From Kaistella soli (lineage in GTDB: Bacteria > Bacteroidota > Bacteroidia > Flavobacteriales > Weeksellaceae), in NCBI RefSeq assembly GCF_019038595.1, contig NZ_JAHOPF010000004.1:1-64000 (forward strand): 64,000 nt of DNA, given 5' to 3'. The notes under the pieces are model-generated. The model was not told the origin of the DNA, searched no databases, and worked only from the letters and a program-made list of their open reading frames with translations. Shown here in pieces: positions 1 through 7,579 of this stretch; the stretch's first letter is position 1, and the number at the start of each line of letters is the position of its first letter. The translations under genes were made by a program, and so were the position numbers.

Positions 1-39
1 CCATCCGAAAATCCGAAAAACTTTCACCGCTAAAAACAA

Positions 40-76
40 AACCTCCTTTAAATCGCTTTAAAAGAGGTTGTTTTTT
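40..76. terminator. Stem-loop with T tract
   Basis: AACCTC and CTTTAAA pair with TTTAAA and AGAGGTT across a TCGC loop, followed by a run of T on the plus strand. The opposite strand also has an A/T-rich flank, so it may act in both directions. It could end transcription of the minus-strand gene at 147-611 or of a plus-strand gene lying before the window. Confidence 0.6.
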
Positions 77-130
77 ATTGAGTTTTCAGAACTTGACGCT
101 GAAATTTGAGGTTGTGCAACGGTTACCTTT

Positions 131-139
131 GTTATCTGC
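131..139. other. Cassette-edge motif GTTATCTGC
   Basis: GTTATCTGC lies directly after the 3' end of the gene at 147-611. Read in the gene's direction it is GCAGATAAC, the same motif that opens the attC-like site at 637-772. Left of it the long inverted repeat is not preserved, so this looks like the decayed end of a cassette array. Seen directly; the role is inferred. Confidence 0.4.
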
Positions 140-146
140 AGTCGCA

Positions 147-611
147 TTATTTTTTAATTGAATCATATTGATTTTGTGTTATTATTTTCCTTTGCACCAT
201 TAATTTTAACCAATCAAGAACTTGTTTTTTATCACTTGGTTTAAGGTTTTTCAGATTTATTGTCGAATAATTTCCAATATCTTTCTCAACTCCAAATTTT
301 TCAGTTATTGCATCGAGATAGTCAATGTAAGCATTTTCATTTCTGAACTCTTCAGCCATAATTTTTGAATAAATCATTAGAGAATCTGTCCGTTCAACAA
401 AATTTGAATCTTTAAAGCTGTAAAATAATTCTGAATATGCATCTTCATCTCCAAATTTTTTAACACGCTTTGTAATTGAATCATAATCTCCAGAAAGTGA
501 ATTCATTGTTATTACTTCTTCTTGATTTTCAGGCAAATCAAACTTTTCAGTTTTTGTACAAGATATTATACAAAACAAGATAAAAACTCCTATGATTTTT
601 CTAATTTTCAA
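147..611 (-). CDS. Putative small lipoprotein of unknown function
   Basis: A 154-residue protein with an N-terminal hydrophobic segment (IIGVFILFCIISC) ending in a lipobox-like Cys at about residue 18, so it is probably a lipoprotein. After the Cys the sequence is polar and helix-rich, and no domain is recognised. The ATG start is supported by the signal sequence. The gene is bounded on both sides by the inward-reading motif GTTATCTGCARTCG (131 and about 633-645), which suggests that it travels as a cassette. It has the same orientation as the next gene and as the recombinase remnant at 1637-1759. Confidence 0.65.
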   Translation of the reverse strand: MKIRKIIGVFILFCIISCTKTEKFDLPENQEEVITMNSLSGDYDSITKRVKKFGDEDAYSELFYSFKDSNFVERTDSLMIYSKIMAEEFRNENAYIDYLDAITEKFGVEKDIGNYSTINLKNLKPSDKKQVLDWLKLMVQRKIITQNQYDSIKK

Positions 612-636
612 TTTATGTGCGAGTTTTTGGACGATT

Positions 637-772
637 GCAGATAACGTTTTGGCGCTTGGCGCAGTGGCGGATTTCGGAGCACCAAACTGTCAATACACCA
701 CAAAAGTTGATGCGAGGCAGAATATTCAATTAACCACGTCACCCGCCATTGAGCCAAACGCCTGTTACCTGC
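637..772 (-). repeat. attC-like imperfect inverted repeat between two cassette genes
   Basis: The outer edges are GCAGATAAC (637-645) and GTTACCTGC (764-772), which are inverted copies of one motif with one difference. Inside, 651-670 pairs with 743-762 at 17 of 20 positions by eye, leaving a loop of about 70 bases. This layout (two AAC/GTT core sites around a long imperfect hairpin) is that of an integron attC site, although the cores do not match the classical RYYYAAC/GTTRRRY consensus. Open reading frames through it (for example 592-789) look like spurious translations. Confidence 0.55.
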
Positions 773-785
773 TGGCTTTCTTTCG

Positions 786-1505
786 TTAGTCAAGTTGTAT
801 CTCAATTTTATTTCGTTCAGTGTCAATGTTAAACCAGTTTTGTTTGTCTGGGCTTGGCACACATTTTTTAATGTCCAAATTTCTTGCGTATCTGCTTAAT
901 GCTTTATTTCCAAATTTCAAAATCAATTCATATTCATCTTGTCCGTCTTTGCCGATAAATGCTTTCAATTTTACTTGTCTATTGTCATTTACATATTTTG
1001 GGGAATAAGAACTGTCAGGTTGGTCCAATAAAATTCCGTCACACCAAAAGCCTTTGATTTGGTCATTGTCTGAATGCTCAAATGCTTTGCAAATTTCATA
1101 TTCTAAAAACTGGCAAAAGTCTTGGTCAATATTTGTTTCTTGTCCGTTGCTCGATTGTTTAAATGTGCTGTAATGATTTAAAAAGTTTTCAACGATTTTG
1201 TCAAAGTCTGATTCGTTGTAAAACTTTGTTGAAATGTTAATTAAGTCAGCAATGGAACTTCCTGCTTCAATTTGCCAAGCATTCTGTCCGTTAAACTTTT
1301 TTGCTGAAATTTTCTCAATCGTCAAAGGATTACCAAAATAGTCCTTGAGTTCTTTTATAAAGTCAGAAATTTCTTTTTGATTGTATGTTGGCCAATCGTT
1401 CATTGCATTTAAAAACAATTTTGCAATGTCTTTTTGCTTAGGTTCTATTGTGTCAATGTCAACCAAGTTGAATAGTGCTGAGTATGTTGTGATTTTGTTG
1501 TCCAT
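786..1505 (-). CDS. Hypothetical soluble protein
   Basis: A 239-residue protein without signal peptide or membrane segment. It is acidic, rich in Asn/Asp/Lys, and has no catalytic motif that I recognise. The C-terminal part (about 150-239) contains alternating hydrophobic and charged stretches that could form beta-strands. It starts with ATG 18 bases inside the cassette edge GTTACCTGC and ends just before the attC-like repeat. It is therefore the first cassette gene after the recombinase remnant, in the same orientation. Its AT content is higher than that of the polysaccharide genes further right. A real gene is likely; its function is unknown. Confidence 0.65.
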   Translation of the reverse strand: MDNKITTYSALFNLVDIDTIEPKQKDIAKLFLNAMNDWPTYNQKEISDFIKELKDYFGNPLTIEKISAKKFNGQNAWQIEAGSSIADLINISTKFYNESDFDKIVENFLNHYSTFKQSSNGQETNIDQDFCQFLEYEICKAFEHSDNDQIKGFWCDGILLDQPDSSYSPKYVNDNRQVKLKAFIGKDGQDEYELILKFGNKALSRYARNLDIKKCVPSPDKQNWFNIDTERNKIEIQLD

Positions 1506-1522
1506 TGTCGTTGTCTAAGCTT

Positions 1523-1636
1523 GCAGGTAACTTGTATATATGTCCTGCTTTGTCAGACAAATACAACATGTTTTGTAGGGATTGGTCTGAAAGTCGTGAG
1601 ACATTATTTCTGTCCTCTAAGATATATTTTTTTTCT
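1523..1636 (-). other. Recombinase-proximal cassette edge and spacer (attI-like position)
   Basis: 1523-1531 is GTTACCTGC when read on the minus strand, identical to the edge of the attC-like site at 764-772. It lies between the recombinase stop codon and the first cassette gene. The spacer can be read as a 63-residue frame that starts with TTG over the recombinase stop and runs into the next gene. That frame has no recognisable features, and I treat it as non-coding. The position matches that of an attI site, which is inferred only from layout. Confidence 0.35.
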
Positions 1637-1759
1637 TTATAAATCATCAAAAGGACTCTTTATATGCTGCAGATTTTTTGTGCTCACATCCGTATAGATT
1701 TCTGTAGTTGTGCTGCTGTTATGTCCCAATAGCTCCTGAATATAGCGCAGGTCTGTCCC
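1637..1759 (-). pseudogene. C-terminal remnant of a tyrosine recombinase/integrase
   Basis: About 40 residues match the C-terminus of XerC/D-type integrases: [13 protein letters not shown], then [10 protein letters not shown], ending in SPFDDL. The late catalytic-domain His (LLGH) and the nucleophilic Tyr (IYT) are present. The Arg of box I and the HxxR box lie upstream and are missing, because the frame runs into a REP/RAYT fragment from about 1760 onward. The product cannot be active. It points toward the two cassette-like genes, as an integron-type integrase with a same-orientation array would. Confidence 0.75.
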
Positions 1760-1772
1760 CCCCCGCTGCCCA

Positions 1773-1880
1773 CCGCTGCGCAAAGTCTCCTGACTTTGAG
1801 CACGCTTGTAAAGTCGCTGACTTTGCACCCACAATATAAAATCTAGGACTATTACACCACCTCGTGTGTGACCGACATTG
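1773..1880. repeat. REP/RAYT fragment inserted in the recombinase gene
   Basis: This stretch is a diverged direct copy of 3188-3293. It contains the palindrome CAAAGTCTCCTGACTTTG (1781-1798) and then the piece that in the other copy encodes the HHPVRAG region of a RAYT transposase, here degraded. It abuts the point where recombinase homology stops, so its arrival probably truncated that gene. Confidence 0.6.
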
Positions 1881-2001
1881 TTATCTATAAAATTTAATTC
1901 CTTAAATTGTAAAAAACAGAAAATAAATGTAATAATATGAATAAGAGTAAAGGAAACGTTAGATTACAGATTTTTGCTTTTCGCTTTTTTGAGTATATCA
2001 T

Positions 2002-2400
2002 TTACCAATTTGTACAGAATGCCTTTAGGAAAGCACCGTATATTGTATCGGCATCACCTTGTTTTAGCAAAAGATCGTCCTTTGAGGTTGATGTAATTTC
2101 CTCTAACATCTTATCCTTATCGCTATATGCAAAAGTTTGAAGCAAATTAATCTTCCTGTTAGCACAATCAAATTTATAGGTCTCCACATAATACCCGGGT
2201 AAATACTTGTTTTCCCCTCCGACATAGGCAATAATTTTTTTTTCTGTTGAATATTTTTTGATGGAACCGGTACCGTTGGCATTTATTTTATAATAATATG
2301 ACATTTGATCTTCATCTTTGCCAACAAATTTCCAATCATTTGTCTGAGCAGATAAAAAGGTAGAAAAAGCAAGAATGACCAAAAATAGGATTTGTTTCAT
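2002..2400 (-). CDS. Secreted hypothetical protein
   Basis: A 132-residue protein with a clear Sec signal peptide (MKQILFLVILAFSTFLSAQ, cleavage near residue 19). The mature part of about 110 residues has aromatic and charged beta-strand-like segments (WKFVGKDED, YYYKINANG, YYVETYKFDC) and a second Cys near the C-terminus that could form a disulfide. The layout resembles the small periplasmic proteins of flavobacteria that carry one surface-antigen-like beta domain, but I do not recognise a family. It stands alone between repeats, divergent from 2724-3143. Confidence 0.7.
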   Translation of the reverse strand: MKQILFLVILAFSTFLSAQTNDWKFVGKDEDQMSYYYKINANGTGSIKKYSTEKKIIAYVGGENKYLPGYYVETYKFDCANRKINLLQTFAYSDKDKMLEEITSTSKDDLLLKQGDADTIYGAFLKAFCTNW

Positions 2401-2640
2401 TATACAAAATTTTAAGATTAATAGTTATTTTAACAATTCGCTTCTATAAAGTCGGGACTGCAAGTCAACTATAATTATGGAATGTTATCGTAAATATAAA
2501 AATATTTTTCATAATCGGTGCTCATAAAAAAGATCCGAAAAGAACCATAATTATTTGTGAAAATTCGCCTGATCTGACTGATTTAATCAACAGGTAAAGG
2601 ATAAAATAATTTGTAGAAATTCTTTACTTTTGATTCTTCC

Positions 2641-2670
2641 TTTGGCTCTTCAGAATTCTTTCTATATTTA
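2641..2670 (+). promoter_or_regulatory. Candidate Bacteroidota promoter for 2724-3143
   Basis: TTTG at 2641-2644 and TATATTTA at 2663-2670 are separated by 18 bases. This is close to the Bacteroidota -33/-7 pattern (TTTG and TAnnTTTG), with A for the final G. The start codon follows 53 bases later. Confidence 0.4.
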
Positions 2671-2723
2671 CACACTCTTGAATTTAAGGCAGAAGTAATC
2701 GCTCTCCAAAAAATTAGTTTGAC

Positions 2724-3143
2724 ATGAAAAATCTTTCCTTTCTTTTATTGCTTATATCATCTGTAGCCTTCGGACAGTATTTTACTAAATCAGAACTGGT
2801 ACAGAACACGGTGGGAGGATTTAATATTAAAAAGAATATCATCCTGAAATACGGACAAGGTGAAGAAGTAAATACAAATTTATGGGTTTACGGGGATTAT
2901 AAAACTGCCAGCGAATTTGATTACAGTAAATTTGATCAAATGATTAATAACGCTGTCTTGAAAGCAAAAATGATTTCGACAACGCCTAGCACTTTCAGAA
3001 TCATTCATGTTATGGCTGCCAAGCACGAAGATTCATGGACTATTCGTGTTCGCTATACGTCAGTAGTAGCAGACAAAGGAACAGTGGAATCTTTTTATAG
3101 TGGTTCATTCGATAATAACGGCCAATTCATAAAACAACTTTAG
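2724..3143 (+). CDS. Secreted hypothetical protein
   Basis: A 139-residue protein starting with a Sec signal peptide (MKNLSFLLLLISSVAFGQ, cleavage after about residue 18). The mature domain shows alternating strands and helices, and no known motif. A single gene with its own candidate promoter, followed directly by REP/RAYT remnants. It may be a small periplasmic or outer-surface protein; function unknown. Confidence 0.7.
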   Translation: MKNLSFLLLLISSVAFGQYFTKSELVQNTVGGFNIKKNIILKYGQGEEVNTNLWVYGDYKTASEFDYSKFDQMINNAVLKAKMISTTPSTFRIIHVMAAKHEDSWTIRVRYTSVVADKGTVESFYSGSFDNNGQFIKQL

Positions 3144-3187
3144 GCAGGTTAAAACTCCTAAATTAAAAGCTTGTGGATAAAAAAGTC

Positions 3188-3643
3188 CCCGCTGCGCAAA
3201 GTCTCCTGACTTTGCGCACGCTTGTAAAGCTCTGACTTTGCACCTACAGTATAAAATCCAGGACTATTACACCACCCCGTGCGTGCCGGAATTGTGGAAA
3301 AAGGAAATCAATACCTGTATTCTTCCGCTTCAAATTATTCTTTTGGGAAGGGACTCACCGACATTGAAATCGCAGATAACCCTGTCATTGATGTTTGGGG
3401 CAGGAATGAGTTCTGGAAATCCAATAATGATGAAGAGGAGGATTTTTAAATTGCTCAAAGTCTCCTGACTTTGCGCAGCAGAGAGAAAAAGGGCTTTTGG
3501 ATGATATAGAAGTGTTTAGGATGTTTAATGATATTTAAAATATTGGGGCCGGCAGCGGAGGATTTTTAAATTGCTTAAAGTCGGGAAATCGAAGATTCGA
3601 CGAAGTCAGACTTTACGGATGGGCTCAAAGTCAGGAGACTTTG
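3188..3643. repeat. REP palindromes around a RAYT remnant
   Basis: The palindrome CAAAGTC-TCCT-GACTTTG occurs at 3197-3214, 3456-3473 and, in opposite orientation (loop AGGA), at 3626-3643. A further copy is at 1781-1798. A second short repeat, GAGGATTTTTAAATTGCT, precedes the palindrome at about 3438 and is repeated at about 3558. The arrangement, palindromes on both sides of a Y1 transposase fragment, is the known REP/RAYT configuration. Confidence 0.65.
3261..3449 (+). pseudogene. C-terminal remnant of a REP-associated tyrosine transposase (RAYT)
   Basis: The frame from 3261 reads HHPVRAGIVEKG, then QYLYSSASNYSFGKG, and ends at TAA 3447-3449. HHNPVRAGIVEK...YLYSSA is the signature of the C-terminal part of IS200-like/RAYT transposases. 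The N-terminal domain with the HUH motif and the catalytic Tyr is absent, so this is a dead remnant of about 60 residues. A 76-residue frame from 3238 overlaps it in another phase and is spurious. REP palindromes lie just upstream and just downstream. Confidence 0.7.
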
Positions 3644-3782
3644 CGCAGCGGGGGTCTGCTGGTGGACAGCACTTTTCAAAACAGTTTTTTGAAGTCCATA
3701 ATTTGCGGCCTGTAGACTTCATAATGCTCCGGACAAAAAAAAATAAATGATCACTTAAACAAGTTGTAGCTGCTTGTTCATA

Positions 3783-4655
3783 ATGCCTATGGAATCAAAA
3801 TTACTCACTGAAAAGACTTACAGCCTTTGGGCAGAACTGAAACAGAAAATTAATGACCTTAAATTAGAAAAAAAGAATACGTTGGAATATGCGCAGTATG
3901 CGCTGGCGGAAACCGACGATGCAATCCGCACCCTGAAGTCCTGGGTCATTACCCACGATTTCGACTGCTGGGAAAGCGAAATTACTTTTTTCAAAAAACT
4001 GAAACCGAAATTCATTGCCAAGTTTATTTACTACTCCAAAGTAATTACCCTCCTCTCTTCGCTGCCCCATTCCGGGAGCAAACTAAAGAAAGGAATATAT
4101 GAGGCTGAACTCGAATACCTCAGATATTTCTCCCTCGAGCACAGCGAGTTCATCAGTTACTGCAGGCGGAACGCCACCTATATGGACTTTAAATATTTCC
4201 TTCGCTTCAAATACGACCTTGATGTGAAACTCGCAGTAGATATCCACAGCTATGATGAAAGATTTTCCACCTCTCACGACCATTTGGTTTCTAAAATGAT
4301 TGCCCACGATGAATATGAAGTTTTCCTGACCGCTCAGATTGCCAGACTGAAAGAAGGCACTTTTGATGAAACAGTTCCTAAACAGAATTTCCGGTGGACC
4401 GCCTCGAAGGTCGGACTCACCGAACTGGTATTTGCCCTCCATCATACCAACTGTTTCAACGGGGGAAATACCTCCCTTGCCGAAACGGTGAAATGGTTTG
4501 AGGAAGCGTTCAGTGTAGAACTTGGAAACTACCACAACACCATGGCGGAAATCAAAACCAGAAAATCAAACCCCACAAAATTCTTAAAGCAGCTGAGCGA
4601 CAACCTCACCGCCTATATTGAAAAAGACGACGGTGTACTTCCTCCTTCAGCATGA
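3783..4655 (+). CDS. RteC-family protein
   Basis: A 290-residue soluble protein matching the RteC family. Recognisable parts are an N-terminal helical region, the central block YLRYFSLEHSEFISYCRRN and the C-terminal block WTASKVGLTELVFALHHT followed by a helix resembling a DNA-contacting segment. RteC of CTnDOT is a DNA-binding regulator of excision operons. Many flavobacterial chromosomes carry orphan homologues whose targets are not known. I chose ATG 3783; ATG 3789 is equally possible, and the longest frame would need TTG at 3774. No conjugative-transposon genes lie beside it. The next gene downstream is the small protein at 4798. Confidence 0.85.
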   Translation: MPMESKLLTEKTYSLWAELKQKINDLKLEKKNTLEYAQYALAETDDAIRTLKSWVITHDFDCWESEITFFKKLKPKFIAKFIYYSKVITLLSSLPHSGSKLKKGIYEAELEYLRYFSLEHSEFISYCRRNATYMDFKYFLRFKYDLDVKLAVDIHSYDERFSTSHDHLVSKMIAHDEYEVFLTAQIARLKEGTFDETVPKQNFRWTASKVGLTELVFALHHTNCFNGGNTSLAETVKWFEEAFSVELGNYHNTMAEIKTRKSNPTKFLKQLSDNLTAYIEKDDGVLPPSA

Positions 4656-4797
4656 AAACTCCGATGACACGATCGGGACAGGTCATCCGGTTTAGCGGAT
4701 CCGCTGACCATAAACCAAATGTGAATAACAAAAAATCCATACTACCGAAAAAGTTTCATTAGACTTACCAAACTTTGTTCAGTAAAGAAACAAAACG

Positions 4798-5001
4798 ATG
4801 AAACCCCGCCTCACAAGAATCTGCATCTACCCCAAAGACGTCCAGCTCATCACCGGAAAAAGCGAACGCTACAGCCGCGACCTGATCCTGAAAATCAAAA
4901 CCTCCCTCAACAAACCCGAACACCAGTTCCTCACCGTACAGGAATTCTGCACCTACATGGGAATCCCATACGAATCCATCCGCGAACTCATCCTCAACTG
5001 A
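4798..5001 (+). CDS. Small conserved protein downstream of RteC
   Basis: A 67-residue basic protein: PKDVQLITGKSERYSRDLI, then a helix, then EFCTYMGIPYESIRELI. The GKS...YSRDL / EFCxYxG arrangement resembles short excisionase-like or helix-turn-helix proteins found near RteC genes in flavobacteria; this is a layout-based guess. Two truncated copies of its C-terminal 45 residues lie at 5146-5280 and 6784-6918. The ATG start follows an A-rich leader. Confidence 0.6.
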   Translation: MKPRLTRICIYPKDVQLITGKSERYSRDLILKIKTSLNKPEHQFLTVQEFCTYMGIPYESIRELILN

Positions 5002-5048
5002 ACCCCTTACACCCTCTCGTTCCCCGGTGCCTGAAGTCCCAATTCCCC

Positions 5049-5373
5049 GGTGGCTGAGGCTCTCAAAGCCACCTCTCTGTTATCCTTGTCAAGGTTTAAA
5101 ACCTTGACAAGGTTCCCGACAGGAAAGTACCCACATTAAAAAACACGCTACAGCCGAGACCTGATCCTGAAAATCAAAACTTCCCTCAACAAACCCGAAC
5201 ACCAGTTCCTCACCGTCTACGAATTCTGCACCTACATGGGAATCCCCTACGAATCCATCCGCGAACTCATCCTCAACTGATTCCTTCCACCTGCTCTTTC
5301 TCCGGTTTGTGAAACTTTCGTCCACCGGTAGCTGAGCCTCTCGTTCCCGGTGGCTGAGGCTCCCGAAGCCACC
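5049..5373. repeat. Direct repeat, left copy
   Basis: The unit begins and ends with the palindrome GGTGGCTGAG...AGCCACC (5049-5073 and 5349-5373). It carries a second palindrome at 5084-5112 (CCTTGTCAAGG TTTAAAA CCTTGACAAGG) and a truncated copy of the small gene at 4798-5001. The same order is repeated at 6687-6991. The DUF4189-FISUMP gene lies exactly between the two units. Confidence 0.75.
5146..5280 (+). pseudogene. Truncated duplicate of the 67-residue protein, copy 1
   Basis: The frame RYSRDLILKIKTSLNKPEHQ... is nearly identical to residues 23-67 of the protein at 4798-5001, including the stop. The first 22 codons, including the start, are missing and replaced by repeat DNA. No expression is expected. 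Confidence 0.7.
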
Positions 5374-5487
5374 ACCCGCCCATCTTCCATCCTCTCGCTC
5401 AACCCATTAGTCACTTTTTAAACTGAAAAAAAAATTCACCTTCCCGTTTTTTTTATTAATTTAACATTACAAAATAAACTAAACAGT

Positions 5488-6555
5488 ATGAAAAAATCAA
5501 TTCTTGTCTTAACACTCATTGCGGTGTCATTCTCCTTGTTTGCACAAAAGAAACAGCCGCTGAAAAAATCCACACCCGTCGCTAAAACCTCCGCTTCCAA
5601 ATTTGGAGCACTGGCGGTAGACAGAAGTAACGGGTATTATTATGGATACGCCTTCGATTTCCCTACCCGCGCAGCAGCCGAAAAAAAAGCGGTGGATGAA
5701 TGTATCCAAAAAGGGGGGAACTGTTCGGTGGTTCTGACCTATTCAGGCGCAGGATGTGCCGCATACAGGACTATTGACGGAAGTGTTGGAACCGCCTTCG
5801 GATGGGGAGTGGCAAAAACCAAAGAAGAAGCGGATGCGATTGCAACCGCAGAATGTCTTAAAAGAAGCGGCGGTAATCCCGCATCTAATTTTGTCTGGAG
5901 CTGTAACTCGGCAAATACCGGAACTTTAAAAGAAATTTACAATGCTTCGGCAGAAATTGAAGCTCCCGTTACTATTGGCAGCCAAATATGGATGAATAAA
6001 AACCTAAATGTTAGCAACTTCCGAAATGGCGAACCCGTTTTTTATGCTTCAAATCAAAAAGAATGGGAAAAAGCCAGCGTCGAAAAAATCCCCGCATATT
6101 GCTATCTGAATTTCGACAGCGCCAATGAGAAAACATTCGGAAAGCTTTATAATTATTATGCAGTGGTCGATCCCAGAGGTCTTGCACCGAAAGGATGGCA
6201 TGTTCCGAGCAAAGCTGAATTTGAAGAAATGATTTCGGCATTGGGAGGAGCACAGGCAGCAGGAGTGAAAATGAGAGCAACTACAGGTTGGGATACCAAA
6301 GACCAGTACAATTTTGTGTACGGAAACGGCAACAACTCTTCCGGCTTAAACCTCCTGTTCAACGGAAGTGCCAGCGGGGACGAGTATGGAGGAGGAAAGT
6401 CATTCTTGTATTCTGCAAGAATCCCGATTTGGTGGTCAAGAACTCCTAAAAACGAAGATTTTGCGTGGTATTTGGACTTCAACAAGTACAGCGAACCCCG
6501 GATTACAGATTACTCTAAAACCACAGGCTGTGCAGTAAGAATTGTAAAAGACTGA
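5488..6555 (+). CDS. Secreted DUF4189 plus FISUMP-domain protein
   Basis: A 355-residue protein. Residues 1-20 are a signal peptide (MKKSILVLTLIAVSFSLFAQ). About 38-135 match DUF4189 (FGALAVDRSNGYYYGYAFD, four Cys, the AFGWGVAKTKEEAD block). About 160-353 match the Fibrobacter succinogenes major paralogous domain (GSQIWMNKNLNVSNFRNG, YNYYAVVDPRGLAPKGWHVP, WWSRTP, CAVRIVKD). FISUMP domains occur in secreted, often lipid-anchored, Bacteroidota proteins and have no established activity. The gene has no co-oriented partner and ends at a strong terminator. It is framed by two direct repeats of about 305-325 bp. Confidence 0.85.
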   Translation: MKKSILVLTLIAVSFSLFAQKKQPLKKSTPVAKTSASKFGALAVDRSNGYYYGYAFDFPTRAAAEKKAVDECIQKGGNCSVVLTYSGAGCAAYRTIDGSVGTAFGWGVAKTKEEADAIATAECLKRSGGNPASNFVWSCNSANTGTLKEIYNASAEIEAPVTIGSQIWMNKNLNVSNFRNGEPVFYASNQKEWEKASVEKIPAYCYLNFDSANEKTFGKLYNYYAVVDPRGLAPKGWHVPSKAEFEEMISALGGAQAAGVKMRATTGWDTKDQYNFVYGNGNNSSGLNLLFNGSASGDEYGGGKSFLYSARIPIWWSRTPKNEDFAWYLDFNKYSEPRITDYSKTTGCAVRIVKD

Positions 6556-6623
6556 ATACTCCGTCGCGCATCCGACAGGAAAGCAGTATATTTCTATTAC
6601 AGGAATAGGCGCCAGGTAAAATT

Positions 6624-6649
6624 AAACCCCGCATAATGCGGGGTTTTTT
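6624..6649 (+). terminator. Rho-independent terminator
   Basis: AAACCCCGCA and TGCGGGGTTT form a GC-rich stem with a short loop followed by a T run, 70 bases after the FISUMP gene stop. Confidence 0.9.
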
Positions 6650-6686
6650 ATCAATTATATTTACAGTTCCTTATCTGAAATTCCCT

Positions 6687-6991
6687 GGTGGCTGAGCCTG
6701 TCGAAGCCACCTCTTTGTTATCCTTGTCAAGGTTTAAAACCTTGACAAGGTTCCCAACAGCAAAGTACCCACGTTAAAAAAAACGCTACAGCCGCGACCT
6801 GATCCTGAAAATCAAAACTTCCCTCAACAAACCCGAACACCAGTTCCTCACCGTACACGAATTCTGCACCTACATGGGAATCCCCTACGAATCCATCCGC
6901 GAACTCATCCTCAATTGATCCCTTTCACCTCCTTGTTCTCTGGCGGCTCTGCAACGCCAGCTCCCGGGTGGCTGAGGCTCTCGAAGCCACC
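6687..6991. repeat. Direct repeat, right copy
   Basis: Second copy of the unit at 5049-5373: GGTGGCTGAG...AGCCACC palindromes at both ends (6687-6711, 6967-6991), the CCTTGTCAAGG palindrome at 6722-6750 and a truncated small-gene copy. From the first palindrome to the small-gene stop the two copies are nearly identical; the last part has diverged. Confidence 0.75.
6784..6918 (+). pseudogene. Truncated duplicate of the 67-residue protein, copy 2
   Basis: Same truncation point as the copy at 5146-5280 (starts at RYSRDL) and the same end, so one truncated copy was duplicated together with its flanking palindromes rather than arising twice. Confidence 0.7.
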
Positions 6992-7425
6992 TTCTTTGCA
7001 AAACCCATCAATTCCCTGATCTCTAAAAAACCAAACGACCTAGGAGATTTTTGCGTAAAGAAAAATTGATATTTCTTCCCATCCTAATCTCTCAAGTAGC
7101 AATACCTAAAAATTCCTTTTGTCCGAAGCGCGGCAACCACTTACAGTCGAAGCGAAAACATTTCTTTCCGCGCAAGTTTAGGAATTTTCTTAGAAGAAAT
7201 ATTAATTTTTAGCAAAAAGATCCAGTCTTGACTTTTTTGTTACTTTTTGTGTTAAGACAAAAAGTAAAAGAAACAATTTAGCAATCTGCCAAAGCCTATC
7301 GCCGATTCAAAAAAACATCGATAAGGATGAGCCAAACCAACGAAGGAGGTTCGCCGATTCCAATAAAAATATAAATAAGGACGAGGCAAATATCCGGTCT
7401 TGACTTCTTTGCTGCCCACATCCAG
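6992..7425. other. Intergenic, with one hairpin
   Basis: No gene seen. 7240-7250 and 7257-7267 form a perfect 11-bp stem (TTACTTTTTGT). Degenerate direct repeats containing TCCRGTCTTGACT occur at about 7221 and 7393, and GCCGATTC occurs at about 7302 and 7353. The frame at 7307-7522 crosses the IS end and is not convincing. Confidence 0.5.
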
Positions 7426-7579
7426 TGCCAATCCCTGAATAGTGTTGACTTGTTTTTATATAATTATTTTCATGGTCGTTGTTGAATGTGGCTGTTAAAA
7501 TGTGGGTAAATTTTAATTGCAATCATTTCTAAATTTATCCATATTTTAATAGCTTTCCACATTGGGTAACCTCTTTTTT

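Noticed and set aside
592-789. Plus-strand 65-residue ORF
   Set aside because: It is a translation of the attC-like inverted repeat; no start context and no protein-like composition.
608-862. Minus-strand 84-residue ORF
   Set aside because: It overlaps the end of 786-1505 and the attC-like repeat; its C-terminal part is a repeat translation.
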